Assembly (NCBI GenBank): GCA_015057555.1
Contig: SVEC01000003.1
Coordinates: forward strand, 141,984 to 205,983
Direction of reading: 5' to 3'
Source: Lachnospiraceae bacterium
GTDB taxonomy: Bacteria; Bacillota; Clostridia; Lachnospirales; Lachnospiraceae
Length of the DNA: 64,000 nucleotides
The first letter of the stretch is position 1, and each line of letters opens with the position of its first letter. The notes under the pieces are model-generated. The model was not told the origin of the DNA and made no database searches. It worked only from the letters and a program-made list of their open reading frames with translations. The translations under genes and the position numbers were made by a program. Below, in pieces: positions 24,520-33,626 of the stretch.

Positions 24520-24942
24520 ATGGATAAATGGCAGATACAGCAGAGGATAAATTCTTTGAGGTGGAGCAGAGAGACTTATGAAGATGAGATTTCAAAGCTA
24601 GAAGCAAAGAAAAATAGGACAAAATTGGAATATACAAAAAAACATAGACAAGCAATGCAAGTGTCTAAATTTTATGCAAGTAAAAGAACAAATATCACAT
24701 CTATAAAGGATAGTATAAATGGTAAGGCAACAGCTTTGGCTATTGCCAAATGTGAAGAGACATATTGTGTAGGTAATGAAGATACGATTACACAATATAT
24801 TCAATCTGCCAGAGCTTGCCTAAAAAGTAATATGGATAGAATTGATGAAGAAATCGTAGAAATAAAAGGGCAGATATCTTCGATTAATTGGGAGATAACA
24901 AGACTAAATAAATTATTAAGCGAAACAGAAAGTGAGGAATAG
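24520..24942 (+). CDS. Coiled-coil protein opening effector cassette A (DUF5082/YwqH-like)
   Basis: 140 residues, almost entirely coiled coil (KWQIQQRINSLRWSRETYED). It resembles the DUF5082 proteins (YwqH) that open LXG toxin operons in Bacillus. Paralogues in this window begin cassettes at 30013, 33627 and 54188; the one at 33627 starts almost identically (MERWEIQQRIN). ATG 24520 is chosen because AGGAGG lies 6 bp upstream. It likely binds the large substrate of the cassette and aids its export by the T7SS. Confidence 0.65.
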   Translation: MDKWQIQQRINSLRWSRETYEDEISKLEAKKNRTKLEYTKKHRQAMQVSKFYASKRTNITSIKDSINGKATALAIAKCEETYCVGNEDTITQYIQSARACLKSNMDRIDEEIVEIKGQISSINWEITRLNKLLSETESEE

Positions 24943-24946
24943 TTTT

Positions 24947-25225
24947 ATGGAAGAATTAATTATAGACGAAGCAGAAATATTAGCTTATCAGCAGATGATA
25001 AACCAGATCAATGTGGCTATTGAGCAAAGATTAAGTGCAATTATTACACAAGTTAGTAGTGCCTGTGGTGCTTTTTCGGAAGGATATTTTCATGATAATC
25101 TTGATGCATATGTTGAAAAGCTTAAGGTAATGCAAGGACAGCTGGCATACTTCACTTTTGAAATGCAAGGAGATGCAAGTGAGTTTATGACCAAAATAGA
25201 TGAAATAGACACTTTGTCAGTGTAA
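24947..25225 (+). CDS. Small helical cassette protein 2 (DUF5344-like), cassette A
   Basis: 92 residues, two helices. It shares the central GYFHDNLDAYVEKLKVMQGQ with counterparts at 30440 and 54637, which have VHDNL and a GQL segment at the same place. By order it corresponds to YwqI (DUF5344) of the Bacillus toxin operons. It probably pairs with the coiled-coil protein or with the next small protein in a targeting complex. ATG 24947 is preferred over GTG 24932, as GAGGA is 8 bp upstream. Confidence 0.6.
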   Translation: MEELIIDEAEILAYQQMINQINVAIEQRLSAIITQVSSACGAFSEGYFHDNLDAYVEKLKVMQGQLAYFTFEMQGDASEFMTKIDEIDTLSV

Positions 25226-25244
25226 TTATACAGGGAGGAATATT

Positions 25245-25541
25245 ATGGCGAATGGAGTTAAAATAGAGGATTATCCTGCGATTGATCGTGCTATAGGAAT
25301 GTTAAGAAATATTTCTGAAGATGCAGGTGAACAAAGCGTTTCTAGCTTGATAGCTGAATTGGGTTCTGTGTTTGTTAATACAAATAGCGAAACAGCGAAT
25401 AAGCTTTTAACAGTTCAGGAAGTGTACACTAGTATAAATGATATGTACACAAATATGGCTAGTAATGCAATGACTTTGTTGCAGAAAGCCAAGATTTTGT
25501 ATCAAGAAACTGATAGTCAGAGCGCTGGTGATATGAACTAG
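25245..25541 (+). CDS. Small helical cassette protein 3, cassette A
   Basis: 98 residues, helical, with NTNSETANKLLTVQEVYTSI in the middle. Counterparts at 30753 and 54927 share the same pattern (TNSKAAEELYE and NAGETASTLLE). WXG100 size without WxG. It stands just before the large substrate in all three cassettes, so it is the likely partner protein for export. Confidence 0.6.
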   Translation: MANGVKIEDYPAIDRAIGMLRNISEDAGEQSVSSLIAELGSVFVNTNSETANKLLTVQEVYTSINDMYTNMASNAMTLLQKAKILYQETDSQSAGDMN

Positions 25542-25575
25542 ACATTAATTTTGATAATATGTAAGGAGAATATCT

Positions 25576-27192
25576 ATGATAAGAGACTTTTCAAATACTA
25601 CAAGACAAAGAATATTAAGTTTTTTGAGTGATAATTCATTATTATTCGCAGAAGACATAAATTATGCGTCTTTATTTGGTTGTGCTGAAGCCACTGAAGA
25701 TGATTATGCGCCTTTTGCTGCGGATATAGAAACATATATTACTTGTGCAAATAATGGGACAGTGTCTGCTATTACTTATATGGATGGTATAAAGGAAGAG
25801 GTAAACAAGGTTTTTGATGAAGCTCAGCAATGTGATAAAGATTATATTGCAACGATAGAAGATGATATGACATTAACATTAGAAAACTACATGAGTGACT
25901 TAAAAACCTTGGTTGATGCTATAGCAGTAGGAGGAGTGGGAGACACACAAAGAGAAATGTTGGAAAACTTGGGTAAGTATGATGCATATAATATTTTTGA
26001 TGATTCAAGTGATTTTAAAGATTCTTTAAGTAGTGTAGATAACCTATTGTATGAAGAATTTATCTCTCAATTTGTAACGTCATCTGGAATGAATGATGAG
26101 GCTATATCTTCTTTCTTTGCTGAGAATAATGATGATTTGCACTTGTGGGAGTTGCAGGCATTTGAAAGCCTATTGCTTTCGTGTGTTGTTATTGATCCTG
26201 AAACAGGAGAATTGGATGAAGAGGCATTTTTGATGGAACTGGAAAAATTTATAGAGGCGTGTTATTATTATGAACCATATACAGGAGCTGGTCATGAAGA
26301 TTATTATGTATATCATTTGCATGATGAATATGCGCAAATTTTTGCATATTATGATGCACATGTTGGAAATATGTTGGATGCGTATCCAGGTGCTTTAAAT
26401 TCTGACTCTCCAAATTGGCAAATATATTCTGCTTTATCTGATATGGATGCTTTGTTGGAAGGAGTATATCTTTATGGTCAAGAAATTCAAATTAGTTCAT
26501 TTCAAGAAGATGAGGTTAATGGAGGATGGATGGATGAACCAGTTTCTACTGATGTATTTGATATAAGCTTAACTAGTGATAATTCATGGATGTATATAAA
26601 TTATCCAGGGTCTGACCATGGACAAATAAATGTTTCTCACTTTGGACCGTTAGATCAATCAGTAATAGCTGCACAATATTATAATCAAGAAGCTTTATTG
26701 GCTGATCCAGATGACGCATATATTAACGCACTTCAAGAAGGTGTAGGCGATTATATAGTATCACAGCTTACTGGACCGTTAGAAGACTTGATACCTGAAC
26801 CAGTGCAAGAGGCTTTGGATGTTGCTGAAATATTTACTGATGCGGAAGAAGCTAGGGAAGAACAAGAAGCAACTAATCAAGAAATACATGAAAATATGAA
26901 TTCAAATGCACATCTGTTGCTGATAGGGACTGCTAATGGGGAGAATGCCGAGGGAGGTATACCAGCTCATGGAAATGTAATATCGTATGATGGTGAAGAT
27001 ACCCTTACAAACCATCAGTTTGACGAAGATGCGTTAGCAACTCATGTTAATGAGTATAATACCGATAATGGCACATCGATTGATCCAAATACCATAATTG
27101 CAGCTGTTACAGATCCTTCATGTGTTGATTTTTCAGATCCTATAATTGAACAATTCCTAGGCATTGCACAAACACAAAACCAAGATAATTAG
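25576..27192 (+). CDS. Large T7SS cassette substrate A (non-LXG family)
   Basis: 538 residues, acidic, no signal peptide or membrane span. It begins IRDFSNTTRQRILSFL; the counterparts at 31059 and 55226 begin ERDFTESLQQAM and TRDFTQAEKDKL. All three share a middle block around a Trp-Glu or Ala-Glu segment (LWELQAFESLLLSCVV; PWEVAALSLVFEDCV; PAEYAAMIKLTDSFV) and a later segment near a Pro-rich turn. This is a family by eye, without an LXG motif and without a recognised enzyme domain. Context points to an exported effector or surface protein. The C-terminal 100 residues are cassette-specific. Confidence 0.6.
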   Translation: MIRDFSNTTRQRILSFLSDNSLLFAEDINYASLFGCAEATEDDYAPFAADIETYITCANNGTVSAITYMDGIKEEVNKVFDEAQQCDKDYIATIEDDMTLTLENYMSDLKTLVDAIAVGGVGDTQREMLENLGKYDAYNIFDDSSDFKDSLSSVDNLLYEEFISQFVTSSGMNDEAISSFFAENNDDLHLWELQAFESLLLSCVVIDPETGELDEEAFLMELEKFIEACYYYEPYTGAGHEDYYVYHLHDEYAQIFAYYDAHVGNMLDAYPGALNSDSPNWQIYSALSDMDALLEGVYLYGQEIQISSFQEDEVNGGWMDEPVSTDVFDISLTSDNSWMYINYPGSDHGQINVSHFGPLDQSVIAAQYYNQEALLADPDDAYINALQEGVGDYIVSQLTGPLEDLIPEPVQEALDVAEIFTDAEEAREEQEATNQEIHENMNSNAHLLLIGTANGENAEGGIPAHGNVISYDGEDTLTNHQFDEDALATHVNEYNTDNGTSIDPNTIIAAVTDPSCVDFSDPIIEQFLGIAQTQNQDN

Positions 27193-27206
27193 GAAGGAAT
27201 ATAAGA

Positions 27207-28181
27207 GTGAATAAAAAGAAAATCATTTATATTATTATACTATGTGTACTGTTGGCAGTATTTACAATTTCAAGAATCTTTGCCTACAGAGAAAAGGTAA
27301 CAGAAGAGACAAAAACTTTAAATTATAGATTTCAGACTTGCTTATTTTTGCAAGTTGTACATAGTGACGTTAGCTACAACAAGGTGGAACAAAAATATGT
27401 TCCGTCAGAGCAGGGACAGCCACTTCTTCGCATTATGATTAGTTATTATAATTGTTATAATGAGGATAAAGTGGATTATGATATGCTTATTAGGGAATAT
27501 CATAATTTCTGTGATGGAAAAAAAACATACGAGAATCTGGAAAGATATGCAGATTTTATTTATGACAAGTGTTATATTCCACTAGAAGAGATGTCTCCTG
27601 ATAATTTGGATTGTAAATATTCAGCTGGGCATTGTGGAACATTATTGAGAAATGCATATGGTATCGATAGCAAATTTAGTGAAGAATATAGTAACTTAAC
27701 TCAGGAACAGGTTGATGCTATATGTGTCCCTTTATATCAGCAGAAAGAAAATTTGTTTAATAGAGTGATTTGTTCACAGCTACTGAGTGCTAGCAGCCTG
27801 CCATATTATATGTATCAAAGTGGATTTGACGATTCACAATTAGAAACTAATGAAGATGGAGAAACTGTTATATGGTCAGATGATTCATCTGTATGTTGCT
27901 ATCTGTCTAAAGGAGAACTTGGTTATTTACCTGGAGAAGAACAATGGTATGTAAGCAAAATCGAATTTGTTAAACCATCTAATTATGGAATAATGGGTCT
28001 TAGAGTCGGAATGGCAAAGAAAAAAGCATTGACTAAATGTTCTTCAACTATGATAGGGGAATATTTACTGGAAAGAGAAGATTTTGAGGATAAAGTAGTC
28101 ATGCGTAGAGGGCAGATTGTGCTTACTGTTGAGTTTGAAAATGATGTATGTAGCAAATTTGTTCTAGAGGTAGAGGGATAG
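27207..28181 (+). CDS. Membrane-anchored protein, possible immunity factor of cassette A (first copy)
   Basis: 324 residues with one N-terminal membrane span (residues 5-23) and no lipobox, so an external domain is tethered by an uncleaved anchor. It is a paralogue of the next gene; both share CYNEDKVDYDMLIREYHNFC-type and SNLTQEQVDAIC segments. A C-terminal beta unit (IMGLRVGMAKKKALTKC) is like that of the lipoproteins at 13.6-14.9 kb. GTG start with GGAAGGAA upstream. It directly follows the substrate, as immunity genes do; this is inferred. Confidence 0.6.
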   Translation: MNKKKIIYIIILCVLLAVFTISRIFAYREKVTEETKTLNYRFQTCLFLQVVHSDVSYNKVEQKYVPSEQGQPLLRIMISYYNCYNEDKVDYDMLIREYHNFCDGKKTYENLERYADFIYDKCYIPLEEMSPDNLDCKYSAGHCGTLLRNAYGIDSKFSEEYSNLTQEQVDAICVPLYQQKENLFNRVICSQLLSASSLPYYMYQSGFDDSQLETNEDGETVIWSDDSSVCCYLSKGELGYLPGEEQWYVSKIEFVKPSNYGIMGLRVGMAKKKALTKCSSTMIGEYLLEREDFEDKVVMRRGQIVLTVEFENDVCSKFVLEVEG

Positions 28182-28183
28182 GT

Positions 28184-29152
28184 ATGTTCAACAAAAACAA
28201 ACTAAAATATTTAGCCCTATTTCTTGTAATAATTGTAATAGGTGTAATAATTTTTGCAGTAAAATTCCCACAATATAAGGAGAATAAGATTTCAGAGATG
28301 AAAAAACTAAATACAGACTTTACATTCTTCTTGTATATAGAGGGAGATACTGAGATTACATATAAGAAGGTTGAACCGAAGCTTGTTCCAGAATCGTCAA
28401 CAGCCCTTAAAATCTTGATTTGTTATTATAATAATTATAATGACAAAAAAGTGGATTATGATATGCTCATCTCGGAATATCATGATTTTTGTGAAGGTAA
28501 AAACTCATATGACAATCTATTAAGATACAAAGACTTTATGTTAGAACGATTTTTTGTTAGTTCAGTTGAATTGAGAATAGATAATTTTGATTATTTTTTG
28601 GTGACTCGAGTCTGTCAAGATCAGTTGTTAAAGGAATATGATATTGCCGATGCAGGAACAGATGAGTATAATTCGCTAACTCAAGAACAAGTGGATGCAG
28701 TTTGTAACAAAATGTTTCAAAACAAATCCCTTATGTATAGTCTGTTGATAAAAACTCATATTGAAAAATACAGTCAGCTAGACTATCCGTTGCTATACTC
28801 GGGGTTTGATGAAAATGATGCTCAAGTAAATGAAGAAGGTGAGTTATATGTTTCTTCAGAGAATGGAGCTGTAAATTATTATTTACAAAAAGGTAAAGTG
28901 AGCTTTCTTGATGAAGAAGAAGGCTGGTATGTAAATAAGATAGAAATTGTGGAAATATCTGGGTATAATATCTATTCTGCAAGGATTGGTAGTAAGAAAC
29001 AAGTGATTGCCAATTATAAAGCTTATAAGCAAATTTTTTCAGGTTTTGAAGATAATGGAGATACCATTGTTTTCCAAGAAGAACTAATTAAGTTTTCTTT
29101 ACAATTTGAAGATGATATATGTTGTAAGGTGACATTAGAAATTATGGAATGA
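28184..29152 (+). CDS. Membrane-anchored protein, possible immunity factor of cassette A (second copy)
   Basis: 322 residues, N-terminal span (residues 10-26), external domain. It aligns with the preceding protein over its full length (NYNDKKVDYDMLISEYHDFC; YNSLTQEQVDAVC; YSARIGSKKQVIANY). The two genes are 2 bp apart, so they arose by tandem duplication and are translated together. A shorter relative follows cassette B (32860). Tandem, diverged copies behind an effector are a usual mark of immunity to effector variants. Confidence 0.6.
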   Translation: MFNKNKLKYLALFLVIIVIGVIIFAVKFPQYKENKISEMKKLNTDFTFFLYIEGDTEITYKKVEPKLVPESSTALKILICYYNNYNDKKVDYDMLISEYHDFCEGKNSYDNLLRYKDFMLERFFVSSVELRIDNFDYFLVTRVCQDQLLKEYDIADAGTDEYNSLTQEQVDAVCNKMFQNKSLMYSLLIKTHIEKYSQLDYPLLYSGFDENDAQVNEEGELYVSSENGAVNYYLQKGKVSFLDEEEGWYVNKIEIVEISGYNIYSARIGSKKQVIANYKAYKQIFSGFEDNGDTIVFQEELIKFSLQFEDDICCKVTLEIME

Positions 29153-29243
29153 TACAACTGAATGATTTATTATAATCTTGTGCAATTCTACCAATTAAAA
29201 TTGTTAATGATGTAGAATGTGCTACAATCGACACAAAAATCTA

Positions 29244-29271
29244 TTGATATTTTTACAGTATGTGGTAAAAT
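29244..29271 (+). promoter_or_regulatory. Promoter of the second Esx pair
   Basis: TTGATA (29244-29249) and TAAAAT (29266-29271) are 16 bp apart, with TG one base before the -10 box (extended -10). An inverted repeat ATTCTAC/GTAGAAT lies about 30 bp upstream. The first ATG is at 29339, behind AAGGAGG. Confidence 0.5.
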
Positions 29272-29338
29272 TAATCTTAATTCCGAAAAAATAATTTGGG
29301 GTTAGAATTATATAATAATATTTAAGGAGGATGTTAAA

Positions 29339-29635
29339 ATGGCATTAGAGGTAAAATACGAAGAGATACGTGCCAACGTCATTGCAAAGCTTGAGGAGTT
29401 GTCAGATGAGATGATTACTAATCTTGGAACACTTGATGGTATCGTGGGAGAGATTCCTGGATGCGCAGAGGGTGATGTAATCACAGCTTACATTAATGAG
29501 TATGAGACTATCGTAGCAGATGTTTACTCAAAGGTTAATAGTGGAATCTCACAGTACTGTGGTCAGTTAGAGTCAGTATGTGCTGAATTCGAGAAAGTTG
29601 ATACAGAGATGCAGTCTCAGATAGGAGGAAATTAA
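29339..29635 (+). CDS. Esx-like small helical T7SS protein, copy 2A
   Basis: 98 residues, differing from the protein at 23768 at four places only (Glu/Asp, Asp/Glu, Leu/Ile, Arg/Lys; all conservative). Its ribosome site and 1-bp spacing to the next gene are the same too. It precedes cassette B, so this cassette has its own Esx supply. Near identity at DNA level points to recent duplication or gene conversion with the first pair. Confidence 0.75.
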   Translation: MALEVKYEEIRANVIAKLEELSDEMITNLGTLDGIVGEIPGCAEGDVITAYINEYETIVADVYSKVNSGISQYCGQLESVCAEFEKVDTEMQSQIGGN

Positions 29636-29636
29636 A

Positions 29637-29933
29637 ATGGCATTAAAGATTAGTTATACCGAGCTTACAGCATTAACAGGTCAGATGGAGAAGGCTGCTG
29701 AGAATATTATGACAGTATATGATAGTATGTTAACAGCAGTAAATTCATTAGTTGAGAATGGATATATGGAGGCTGAGTCAGCTAATTCATATGTTGATAA
29801 CTTTACTTCACTCATTGGACCATCAATAACTGAGTTAAACTCACTTGTAGTTTCATTCTACACTCAGTTAAACACAATTTGCGATAACTTCGCAGATGTT
29901 GATGCTCAGATTGCAGCAAAGATTAGAGCATAA
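29637..29933 (+). CDS. Esx-like small helical T7SS protein, copy 2B
   Basis: 98 residues, identical in amino-acid sequence to the protein at 24066. I see only about three silent base changes, all near the 3' end (for example CACTATTTGTG against CACAATTTGCG). The Asn-Gly turn and helical pattern are those of Esx proteins. It forms a translational pair with copy 2A. Confidence 0.75.
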   Translation: MALKISYTELTALTGQMEKAAENIMTVYDSMLTAVNSLVENGYMEAESANSYVDNFTSLIGPSITELNSLVVSFYTQLNTICDNFADVDAQIAAKIRA

Positions 29934-29954
29934 TTTAGAGAGTATTATACATAG

Positions 29955-29992
29955 GCCCTCTCGAACACAATGTTTGGGAGGGCTTGATTTTT
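29955..29992 (+). terminator. Terminator after the second Esx pair
   Basis: GCCCTC (29955-29960) pairs with GAGGGC (29978-29983), extended by AACA/TGTT, and is followed by a T-rich tail. Cassette B begins 21 bp later, so it would depend on read-through or a further promoter. Confidence 0.7.
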
Positions 29993-30012
29993 AAGTTTGG
30001 TGGGAGAACGTT

Positions 30013-30474
30013 ATGGGAAAATATGAACTAAGATTAAAAATTAATAATGCTAGAAATAGAATAGAAGATTTAAATTATGAAATTAAAAAATTGCATGATA
30101 GAAAAGATAGATTTCGTTCAGATTTAAGTAAGATGAGCGATAGAAAGACGATATTAGTAGATTTTTATGACAATAAGCTTAGTAAGGCTGTAGCGTTACA
30201 AGGTGTTAGAGGAAGGGCAAATAGCACCCTTAGGGATAAACATGTTGATGTATTTAGTGTAGGAAACAAAACATCTGTGGAAAATAATTATGCTGGCATA
30301 GTAGGTTATATTCAAAAGAATATAAACACTGCAGATGAGAAAATAGAAGAGTGTAGAGCAGAGATAAATCGATTAGAAGGCGATATTTCTTATTGGGAGC
30401 AGGAGATTAGAAATATCGAGAGGGAGGAGGAAGAGGAAAATGCAAGGAAACAACAGCTTGATAATTTGCGATAG
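30013..30474 (+). CDS. Coiled-coil protein opening effector cassette B (DUF5082/YwqH-like)
   Basis: 153 residues of coiled coil (INNARNRIEDLNYEIKKLHD; ending with an Arg/Glu-rich tail). It corresponds to the proteins at 24520 and 54188 in position, length and helix pattern. Its 3' end overlaps the next gene by 35 bp; the overlap contains the ribosome site of that gene (GGAGGAGGAAGAGG). Likely a targeting partner for the substrate at 31059. Confidence 0.62.
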   Translation: MGKYELRLKINNARNRIEDLNYEIKKLHDRKDRFRSDLSKMSDRKTILVDFYDNKLSKAVALQGVRGRANSTLRDKHVDVFSVGNKTSVENNYAGIVGYIQKNINTADEKIEECRAEINRLEGDISYWEQEIRNIEREEEEENARKQQLDNLR

Positions 30475-30739
30475 TGAATTTGAGACATATAAGACTAAGA
30501 TGAGTGAATTATCTGCACTTTTGGAAAGTAAGATAGCTACATATATGTATATATTACAAACGTTATGTAACAATGGCATTAAGAGTGGAAATGTTCATGA
30601 TAATTTATTGACATTTGTGGGAGCTTTGCAAAATATTCAAGGTCAACTTCCGTTGCTCTCAGCTGAGATGGCATTGAATGTGGACGCATTTATTAGTGAA
30701 GTGGATGAGAAAGATAGAAATATGTACTATAGTTGTTAG
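30440..30739 (+). CDS. Small helical cassette protein 2 (DUF5344-like), cassette B
   Basis: 99 residues, two helices, with SGNVHDNLLTFVGALQNIQG in the middle, which matches the HDNL...GQ motif of the counterparts at 24947 and 54637. It starts inside the preceding gene, 17 or fewer bases after a strong purine-rich ribosome site, so it is translationally coupled. Role as for its cassette A counterpart. Confidence 0.6.
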   Translation: MQGNNSLIICDSEFETYKTKMSELSALLESKIATYMYILQTLCNNGIKSGNVHDNLLTFVGALQNIQGQLPLLSAEMALNVDAFISEVDEKDRNMYYSC

Positions 30740-30752
30740 TTAGGGGGATAAT

Positions 30753-31058
30753 ATGAGTAGAAATTCTACAACACATGTTGATTATGGTGTGCTAGATGCG
30801 GAGAAACAAAATTTAAGAACCATGAGAACAGATACAAATACTTTGATATCAGGCAAATATAATGAAGTTAAAGCGGTTTTTTCTAGTACAAATAGTAAAG
30901 CTGCTGAGGAGTTGTATGAGGTGGCAGATAAATTGTATTCCATTAATGCAATTCTAAACAACATGATAAATCAGACTATATATACGTTGGATTACGCCAA
31001 AGCTATATTTCAAAATGCTGATACTGAAATGACTACTGATATAGAGGGGGAAGGATAG
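30753..31058 (+). CDS. Small helical cassette protein 3, cassette B
   Basis: 101 residues, helical, with SSTNSKAAEELYEVADKLYS, equivalent to the third gene of cassettes A and C. Its stop codon is immediately followed by the ATG of the large substrate, so the two are tightly coupled, as expected of an export partner. Confidence 0.6.
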   Translation: MSRNSTTHVDYGVLDAEKQNLRTMRTDTNTLISGKYNEVKAVFSSTNSKAAEELYEVADKLYSINAILNNMINQTIYTLDYAKAIFQNADTEMTTDIEGEG

Positions 31059-32882
31059 ATGGAAAGAGATTTCACAGAATCTTTGCAGCAGGCAATGCTA
31101 GGTATGGTTGATACCTATGAAACGTGGTTATGTCTGCAAGATACAGAAGAAGAGTTTGAAGCGTATCAGGAATATTGGGATAATTGGAATGATATGGTGT
31201 ATGCCATGAATCATTTAGAGGCTCACAGACAGTATATGATTGAACAAATGGGATACGATGCTGACGCAATAAATGAAATATTTACAGACGTTAGAGAGTA
31301 TGACAATACCTATCCGGAAACGATTGCTGCTAATGCAAGCACTTTTTTCGATGCGTATATTGAAACATTAAATGGATTACTTGAAGCGATTACTGTAAAA
31401 GATGGTAATAGTCCATATACCACCACAGAGATGTATGCTATGTCAGCTAGAGAACAATATGGCAGATGGGGAAGCATGTCTAGTGGATATGGAGGTTTAC
31501 TTAATAATTGTGGCCTCTTTTCTCAACAAATTCAAAATGCAGGAGGAGGAATTGTACAAGAGTGTTACGAATCTATTCGAGATGTAGATGGTGCAGGCTT
31601 TCAAGCATTGATGGATAAATCCATTGAAGACATAAAACCATGGGAGGTGGCGGCACTTTCTTTGGTGTTTGAAGATTGTGTTGGAGAAGATGGACAGATT
31701 GATTATGAAAAGCTTGAAGATTTGATAAACCGTTGTTATCAAGTTAATGAAACACGAACAGGCCATTTTAATAACTATTTGGATATTATGGAATATACTG
31801 TAGAGGTCGATATGAGTTTATCTCCGGTTATGGGACTTCTAGATGATTATATGACTGCTCAAGCAAATTATGATGCAAATCTCTATGAGAATACTAATAC
31901 TAGATTGACTTATAATATGTCTCTTCGAGATGTTCAGAATGCTTGCTATTTGTCGGATGTAGTATATTCTCTAAATGAGTATTATTCAAGTAATACATAT
32001 GTTGAAGAACTAAATGAATTCCAACAATTGGATCCATATCCAAGGGTTAGCTTATCAGTTAATGATAGTGGAAATATACTTACTGTGAGTTTTGATCGTA
32101 TGGATGATGTTGTAACAATTTATCGCTTTACAGATGATTATATGCAGGAAGTATATAGTGCAAATTCTGATGTGGCGGCTAGTGGTTTGCTTGATCCAAA
32201 TCAGCAGTTGATTGTTAATTCTGCTAATTTTATCAAAGATAAAGTTTCTGGTCTTGTGATGGATGAGATAGTAGATCACATTCCTGTGGTGGGAACACTG
32301 AATTCGTTATATGAGTTAGGTTCTGATTTGTATGGAATTTATGATTCATATAATGAAACAGTAGAAAATAACGCTGAAATTTATAGAGTTATGAACAATC
32401 AAGAATTACTCAGTGTAATGTATGCTACGGATTGTTCTGCAAGTATTGTTCAGTGTGGCGATAGGTGTGATGTTAGAAATGTTGCATTTGACACTAGTGA
32501 CGTTATTTGCCAGACAGCGCTTTACAATCAATCGATTCAAGGAAATTATGGTGATGAAAACACAAATTTAGGTCAACCTATAGAAAGTTATCAGGTTGTC
32601 GAAGAAGAATTTTATCAATATATGAGTGGTCAAAAGCCTTTAAGTGAGTGTACATCGTTACAAGCTTTGATCGATTTTGATAGAGGTAATGCAGTATATG
32701 AAGCTGGTGAATATTCAGCTTATTTAGCTGATGTAGAAGAGGCGTTGGAAGCTGATTTAGGTGTGGATAATATTCATCCTAATGATGCGTATTCTGAGCA
32801 ACTTTTAGCGGTGGTAGACGAGGCTGCAGTTAACTGGTTGGAGGATGAAAAAGGAAAATATGAAGAGCAAAATAATAACTAA
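31059..32882 (+). CDS. Large T7SS cassette substrate B (non-LXG family)
   Basis: 607 residues, the longest of the three family members. It starts ERDFTESLQQAMLGMVDTYE, shares the block KPWEVAALSLVFEDCVGEDG with the others and has a segment (IVDHIPVVGTLNSLYELG, near residue 410) whose counterpart in substrate C is IADKVPVVDGVYTLGG. This Gly-rich amphipathic stretch could insert into membranes. The C-terminal 150 residues differ from the other members and would be the specific part. No known enzyme motif was seen. Export by EssC is inferred from the cassette. Confidence 0.6.
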   Translation: MERDFTESLQQAMLGMVDTYETWLCLQDTEEEFEAYQEYWDNWNDMVYAMNHLEAHRQYMIEQMGYDADAINEIFTDVREYDNTYPETIAANASTFFDAYIETLNGLLEAITVKDGNSPYTTTEMYAMSAREQYGRWGSMSSGYGGLLNNCGLFSQQIQNAGGGIVQECYESIRDVDGAGFQALMDKSIEDIKPWEVAALSLVFEDCVGEDGQIDYEKLEDLINRCYQVNETRTGHFNNYLDIMEYTVEVDMSLSPVMGLLDDYMTAQANYDANLYENTNTRLTYNMSLRDVQNACYLSDVVYSLNEYYSSNTYVEELNEFQQLDPYPRVSLSVNDSGNILTVSFDRMDDVVTIYRFTDDYMQEVYSANSDVAASGLLDPNQQLIVNSANFIKDKVSGLVMDEIVDHIPVVGTLNSLYELGSDLYGIYDSYNETVENNAEIYRVMNNQELLSVMYATDCSASIVQCGDRCDVRNVAFDTSDVICQTALYNQSIQGNYGDENTNLGQPIESYQVVEEEFYQYMSGQKPLSECTSLQALIDFDRGNAVYEAGEYSAYLADVEEALEADLGVDNIHPNDAYSEQLLAVVDEAAVNWLEDEKGKYEEQNNN

Positions 32883-33432
32883 AATATTATGTTTTGCACT
32901 CATTATAGTCTTGTGTGCAATAGCTTTTGTTTTATTTGGGAATGCTTTGAAACAAAACCAACAAAAATCTAAGGAACAGCAAGCTACCAAGGAGAAAAGA
33001 CTTAATCTTTATAGCTCTAGCCTCTGTATCGAAGGCGAATTTGTTATCGAAGGCGATCAGGTTACCATCAACAACAAAAGTTTCGATGAAAAAGAGTTGA
33101 TTAAATGGGTTGCTTTGTATAACGCCTTTTACAAGGATACTCCTATCACCATAGAAGAACTTATGGCGGAATTTGATGCATTCTGCCATGGAATGAAAGA
33201 ATCCGAATTACTAGAAAACTATAGAGACAGAATGACGGATATAGTGGTAAGAGCAGAGAATGTTGAGCTTTTTGTCAATGGATATGACTATGATAGGGTT
33301 ATAGTAGACCATCTTAAGGAGAAGTTTGACACTAGATTATCCGACGCAACTAAGGAGCAAATGGAAGAAGCATGTCCACATGCAGCAGAGGAATTTTATA
33401 ATGAGGTTCTTAGGCTAGAAACTTTGGAATAA
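32860..33432 (+). CDS. Short membrane-anchored protein, possible immunity factor of cassette B
   Basis: About 190 residues. One N-terminal membrane span (KILCFALIIVLCAIAFVLFG), then an external region related to the proteins at 27207 and 28184 (TIEELMAEFDAFCHGMKESE against DYDMLIREYHNFCDGKKTYE). It stops where those continue, so the C-terminal beta unit is absent; either a truncated paralogue or a short form. The start overlaps the end of the substrate gene. ATG 32860 has AAGGAA upstream; ATG 32845 is also possible. Confidence 0.55.
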   Translation: MKSKIITKILCFALIIVLCAIAFVLFGNALKQNQQKSKEQQATKEKRLNLYSSSLCIEGEFVIEGDQVTINNKSFDEKELIKWVALYNAFYKDTPITIEELMAEFDAFCHGMKESELLENYRDRMTDIVVRAENVELFVNGYDYDRVIVDHLKEKFDTRLSDATKEQMEEACPHAAEEFYNEVLRLETLE

Positions 33433-33447
33433 TAATATTAAAATATG

Positions 33448-33477
33448 AAAGGGACTCTTGTAAGGAGTTCCTTTTTT
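33448..33477 (+). terminator. Terminator after cassette B
   Basis: AAAGGGACTC (33448-33457) pairs with GAGTTCCTTT (33465-33474; one G-T pair), continuing into a T run. Confidence 0.8.
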
Positions 33478-33626
33478 CGTGTATCAGATGAACGAAAATA
33501 TACTTAATGTCTGAATTATGAAATTTACGTGATGGAGAAACAGAGATATTATAATAAATATATTTCAGTGGTAAAAGTATTGAGTTACTTAAAATGCTTT
33601 GCTTGGGGATAATTTGGAGAAATGAT

